Source: Hetaerina americana
Lineage: Eukaryota > Arthropoda > Insecta > Odonata > Calopterygidae
Length of the DNA stretch: 64,000 nucleotides
Assembly: GCA_022747635.1 (NCBI GenBank)
Contig: JAKTNV010000006.1
Location: 63,937,090 to 64,001,089 of the forward strand
Direction: 5' to 3'
Shown: one piece after another, positions 59,331 through 64,000 of the stretch
Layout of the letters: each line of letters opens with the position of its first letter
Position numbering within the stretch: position 1 is the first letter of the stretch
Translations under genes and position numbers: made by a program
The notes under the pieces: model-generated
The model's input: the letters and a program-made list of their open reading frames with translations, nothing else
Databases searched by the model: none
What the model was told of the DNA's origin: nothing

Positions 59331-62300
59331 AACAATAAACTTAAGTGGTGGAGACGATGTAAAAAAATATCAATCCTTTGTCGAATTTCACTCATGTTTG
59401 GTCCACACAACTTGTTCATCAGTTATAAATTTCAACGCTTTTTACAAACGTCTACGTTGCGTGGTTTGTTCACATTCGTATGTTTTCCAAAGAATTTTGA
59501 GCACGAGCTATCAAAAAAGATTTTCACCAATTCCGTTGTCAAAAAGGATATTATCTTTGACATTTGGTTGATTTCGCATTGATTTTCGAAAGGAAAACAC
59601 CGAATGTATGCCTACTTTTATTAAAAAAATATGGAAATGTTTGATGTGACCTTTGCCAAATCGCACCAGAAAACGGAAGAAGTGAAATAATTCCTAAAAA
59701 GAAATAAACGAATGATGTATCTATCTCGCAAGATAATATTGGGTACGTCTCCATTAGATAATCTTATATTAATTGGAGATTATTGGATAGTGGTAAAAAA
59801 AGGAAGATGAGGGATGATGTTAAGATAGCGGAACTTTGTTGTTTTGGAATTATTGTGAAAATATCCGTACTTAGATCTCTACCTGCACTTTTACATCTAT
59901 ACTTGAACTAGTATATGGGTTTCTAAAAAAATTATCTTTTAACAGATACTGGCAAATAAAATAAATGGAAATCGATCATAACTCTTCAAATTGAAAATAC
60001 TCAGCTAGGCTGAGTTCGAAACAACTGACCAACTGATCATTTATTGAGGATGTAACTGTGCTAATCTAAGTGTCCTGAACAGCTCTGATTAGATACGGCA
60101 TGCCCTTTTATTATTCCTGCAAATTTCTTTCGTATGGAGATACACATATAGGTTGTTAATCGCAGTAACTGAAGAGTGAATCAGAAAAATGTTTTGCAGA
60201 ATGATGGTGTATGAACATATAATTGCTATTTACACTAAACGAAGTAAAACACATGTTTTCCAATAAAGCGATAAGCTTAAATCTAGCTCCTACCTACAAT
60301 ATATTTTGCCTATTTTTTTACTTCCATAAAAAAGCTTAGTTACTAACGTACCACATGTGTTTTATCTTCGTTTTTGTTTCAAATTACTTAAAAATCGTTG
60401 TTATAGATGTAATAGAAGAAAATGTGTAAATGCTTTCTGATTTCGTAATCAGTAGACTTGCATGATTAAATTCGATTCCAAACAGAATGCTTTTGATAAT
60501 TTATCGACATTCATATTAATAAATCTTAGTTAAAATAGGCAATAGTTAATAGAATTAATTAAGTTTCCTCTCACAATGTATTATCTATAACATTGACTTT
60601 AAAAAGGAGTGCATTTTTCATTCATTTTACTTATTTCATTTGCCTGTCACGATCGTGCCTCCTTATCTACATAGTTTCACATGATTGACCCCATGATCCC
60701 TCTTTCATACTCCAGAGAAACGCAGACTACCCTAGGTAAACATTTCCCTCTCGATTCGCGCCTGTACCCTGTTTGGGCACTCTTCCAAACTCTCCATTCC
60801 CCATTAAAAGAACTTTCTCGTGATTCCTAATCCTTTCACGCCCGATCAGGAAGCTCCGCTGCCTTCAGTCGTGCATTTTCCATGAAAGCAAATTAGCATT
60901 CACGGGCACGCACGGGATAACCAATCGAAGTCTCGGAGACGGGAAGAGGCAGAAGGTGGGAGACGAACAGACCTCGTTTAAACCTATCCCCACCCTGATT
61001 CTATTCTCCTCCAATGCGAAACCCACGAGAACATTTTGGCGTTCACTTTGCTCATTCCCCACCACCACACCCCATATTTTAGTCGAATGTGCTGTGCCCC
61101 ATGAGGAAATTCAACTTAAACCGCACTCTCACGTGAATACGTTTATCTACACGAGCGCATGTCAGCATAAGTACAGATTCGAAATGGGAATCATAAACAG
61201 GCAAACAGCTATTTAAATGTATGTTCTGTGTCATAGATTGTATTATTGCATGTGACAATGATGAAATTGAGTAAATAAATTTGGAAGTGGCTTAAGGTTT
61301 AAATACAAATATCACTAATATCATATCTAAATTTGTTTCTAGCGCTTCGAACATAAATTTATTAATAGCATTCAAATGGAGACATAGCAAGTGGTAGACT
61401 AAAAACCATGCATTTTGCAAATATGATCGACTTTATTAAAATGCATATTAGCGGATGATGATTAAAGGTTATTGTCGCGGCATCTTCCGCAGTTCTTTGA
61501 ATTTGTCTAAGGTAAATGGTCAACTATAGGTCATTAGTCTGTTCCTGCATGCACTTATGAATACTTCCGGCATTGAAATATCATCATTATATTTTTTAAA
61601 TGAATGAATTTAAATTCTTCAGTAATGGTTGTCTCACATATATTTAAGGTACTAAATAGGCATGCATCGTTTTTATTTTTATATGAGGATTGCCTCATAG
61701 ATTTTTTCATATTGATGTCATGCTTAAAAATATGATAAAATAACTTTTGAATTCGGGAATCTACGACACTCTAAACCCTCTAACTATAAGGGTGGATGTG
61801 AAGGATAAGGCGTGTCCTAGACAAGAGTAAAAGAAAGTAAAGTATGAAAGGGAGAAAAAACAATTATAACAATGGCGATTTCCAAAGATTTATTAAAATA
61901 ACCAGCCATAATAAATAAGTGGAATAATTTTTTAAGTGAGGAACTTTCGTTTATCATGACCTAATAAACAAATAAAATAAAGGAACAATAAGGGAAGAGA
62001 AATACAGTTTACGGTAATTAATTACGAAAGTTAGATGTTACTAAAAGAAGCACTTGATTGGACTCGATAGAATAATAAGCTTATTCGAGTTATTTTTAGG
62101 CGGTGAAAAATATTTAGTACGCAGGGAGCAAAATTGAGCTGAAAATTTAGCATTACGTACATTTCGGAAGTGCAGGCTATAAATTAAAAAGTAAAGTCAA
62201 ACCGTGAAGTACATATTAATCTAAACTTTGACTTGGAACTTCAGGTTAAAAGATGTGCAAACTAGATCTTTGGGAATTAAGACAAGAATAGATTTTGTAC

Positions 62301-62934
62301 GACATCTTAGATGTAGGTTTGAAAAAGTGCTTGGAATAAAAGTTGGGAAGTTATTATGGAGAAGGGAGAATCGCTATGGCAGGGAACGAGAATCTGTTGG
62401 CTGGAAATTTGGCATTAATTTAAAGAGAAGTTGAGATATTGAGAAGTAATATACCAGTTTTCCTTTTTTAAAGGAATGGATGGAAGATAAAATACCGGAA
62501 GAGTGAAGAAAAGAACATTAAGTTTGAATGGTATATGGGGGTAATAGGTTGAAGAATCGAAAAAGGATAAAATATTGGGAATATATTTTTCATTTAAGGG
62601 AAGTTAATTGGAAAATAATAAAAAAAATTTATTTTTATGAGAATCGTCCGGTTTATAACTTTATTAATAGATCAATGTAAATATGATGCATCTTATCAAC
62701 TTGAGTAGGCTTAGCTTGAGTAACAATATCAACATTTTATCATCTTAATTTGACTTGTTTTTCACTTTAATACACGTAAATTACCAAGAAGAAAATTAAA
62801 TCCGTAGATAAAAATGCCAAAACCGCAATTTCGTGTGCAATGTTGGCTGTTCTTCGTAAACCTTGAGTAATTTTGACATCGAAACAGCAAAATGAAATGT
62901 TAAAAAAAAAACTTCTTATTTTTTTTATTTTAGT
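59331..62934. other. No gene recognised; GC-richer patch at about 60640-61080
   Basis: AT-rich apart from the patch at 60640-61080, which gives overlapping 67- and 86-codon frames without domains. At 59380-59760 both strands have 67-95-codon frames but no family was recognised. At 62120-62400 scattered likeness to RTE-A (ACATTTCGGAAGTG versus ACGTATCTCGGAAGTG) was too weak to annotate. Confidence 0.5.
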
Positions 62935-63480
62935 ACCCTGAAAGCCACCGCTAGGGTATATAGCCGGGGTGAATGCATACCAGACTAGTTATGTCCCTAC
63001 CACGGTCGGACAACGTTATTTGATCCCTTACGTTCGTGGAAAAAATGACATCTTCAATCTACCTGATCTTCTCTTAATCCCTCTAATTTTATTGACATGA
63101 TTCCTCATAGTACGGTGGGGGTAATGATACATTTTCAACATCTCTGCTAAAGAGACGTTCTTCCAATTTTTGCGAGAGATTTAATCTGTAATTTAACCTT
63201 CGCTCCGCGATTGATTCCCAGCCTAGCTGCTCTAATATTTGGATACGCGACTAAGTTTATCATAACAACGTTTTATCAATCTAGCTCCTCTACGCTGCAT
63301 GCGATCCAATTCGGCAATTAATCCAATTTCGTGAGGATCCCATATACTTGCAGAATATACTAAATGAGGCCTAACCAACGACAGGTAACATTTCTCTTTG
63401 ACCTTTTCATCACGTTTACCCTGTAATTTTTTAATAAATCCTAATTTTTTGTTAGCTTGTCCACATATTCCCCGTGTGTG
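62935..63480 (-). mobile_element. L2/CR1-like retrotransposon, 3' fragment
   Basis: On the minus strand from about 63460: NKKLGFIKKLQGKRDEKVKE, CYLSLVRPHLVYSASIWDPH, EIGLIAELDRMQRRGARL, then VVMINLVAYPNIRAARLGIN with SRSEG, and RRSGR. This is the post-palm tail of L2/CR1 ORF2 and is close to the copy at 15310-15975. The 3' end has GGGTACTAAAA and a TATACCCTAGCGGTGG-type stretch (about 62935-62970). Stops present. Confidence 0.85.
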
Positions 63481-64000
63481 AACATATTCCCCCTGTCACA
63501 CAGGAGAGGTTGCCTAGGCACTTAATTGAGTCTTAATTGAGACACATTCTATTTCGGTGTTCCCAATGCAGTAGGCGTTCGGAATGGTATTGCTCTTTTT
63601 CCAAAAATGAATCACTACGGAAATATATAATGGAAATAACAAAATGACAGTAGCATGGATCTATATGTAGAATTGAGAATTGCAAATAAATGCCAAGGCT
63701 AAACCATGAGAAACATTGGATGGAAAACATTGGCGAAAGAAATTGTGAGGGAGAAAAGACTGTCAGGAAATGGTACAGTTTGGAGAGCCGATATAAAGAC
63801 ATGCTTGATTAGATAACACCCGTTGATTGTGAAATTTAAATAAATACATTTTTGAAAATTACTTTGACCTCTTCACTATTATTCAAAATGTAATTAAATG
63901 AAAATAACTTTGTTAAAATCTGCCAATTTAAGTTCACTTACTATGCTACAATTAATTGAAAAAAAATATATACATATATATATGTATTGTAATTTATTGC
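63481..64000. other. No gene recognised
   Basis: AT-rich with a short TATATACATATATATATGTAT patch near 63966. The 89-codon minus frame has no domain. Confidence 0.55.

Noticed and set aside
59380..59760. Overlapping 95- and 67-codon frames, possible transposase
   Set aside because: No HTH, catalytic Asp pattern or terminal repeat could be recognised on either strand.
62120..62440. Possible further RTE-A fragment
   Set aside because: One short likeness (ACATTTCGGAAGTG) and a Lys/Arg-rich 68-codon frame, but none of the expected motifs in order.

Overview
This window looks like a gene-poor, AT-rich stretch of an arthropod nuclear genome, most likely an insect. The evidence is the mix of mobile elements: RTE-like, L2/CR1-like and Jockey-like non-LTR retrotransposons, three DD34D mariner relics, a tRNA-derived SINE, and long (TA)n microsatellites. 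No bacterial-style operon, rRNA gene, functional tRNA gene or convincing host protein-coding exon was found. Nearly every long open frame is either the antisense shadow of a retrotransposon or a short chance frame in a C-rich patch. All identifications come from reading the sequence by eye; no search was run.

Layout. 1-1.3 kb: an RTE-A tail, a tRNA-SINE on the minus strand, a 306-bp foldback palindrome and a 120-bp perfect TA-centred palindrome. 1.3-9.8 kb: no recognisable gene, with two GC-rich patches. 9.8-17.5 kb: a nest of broken elements (RTE-A pieces, an L2 copy with the endonuclease joined to the end of the RT, a second RTE lineage called RTE-B here, and an unknown dispersed repeat). 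18.0-18.6 kb: a pair of almost identical 115-bp inverted arms, each carrying a hammerhead-ribozyme-like core, the best candidate for something unusual. 20.2-24.7 kb: one long, decayed Jockey-like element (gag with zinc knuckles, endonuclease, reverse transcriptase). 25.4-29.8 kb: RTE-A copies, (TA)n tracts and an RTE linker fragment. 30.3-32.4 kb: the longest L2-like copy. 34-38.7 kb: SINE and RTE 5' pieces, an RTE-A copy with its middle missing, and a GC-rich patch. 42.6-48.7 kb: two mariners and another L2 tail. 49.5-50.9 kb: an RTE-A copy followed by a second RTE-A tail. 50.9-64 kb: mostly empty, with a third mariner, small RTE-A pieces and a minus-strand L2 tail.

Nothing here acts as a pathway. 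The elements are linked by mechanism: RTE, L2 and Jockey copies encode an APE-like endonuclease and reverse transcriptase for target-primed reverse transcription, the SINE would depend on such a machinery, and mariners encode a cut-and-paste transposase. Every copy carries stops, frameshifts or deletions, so none looks autonomous. RTE-A is the most abundant family (about a dozen fragments) and can be pieced together from 5' UTR to a conserved 3' terminus.
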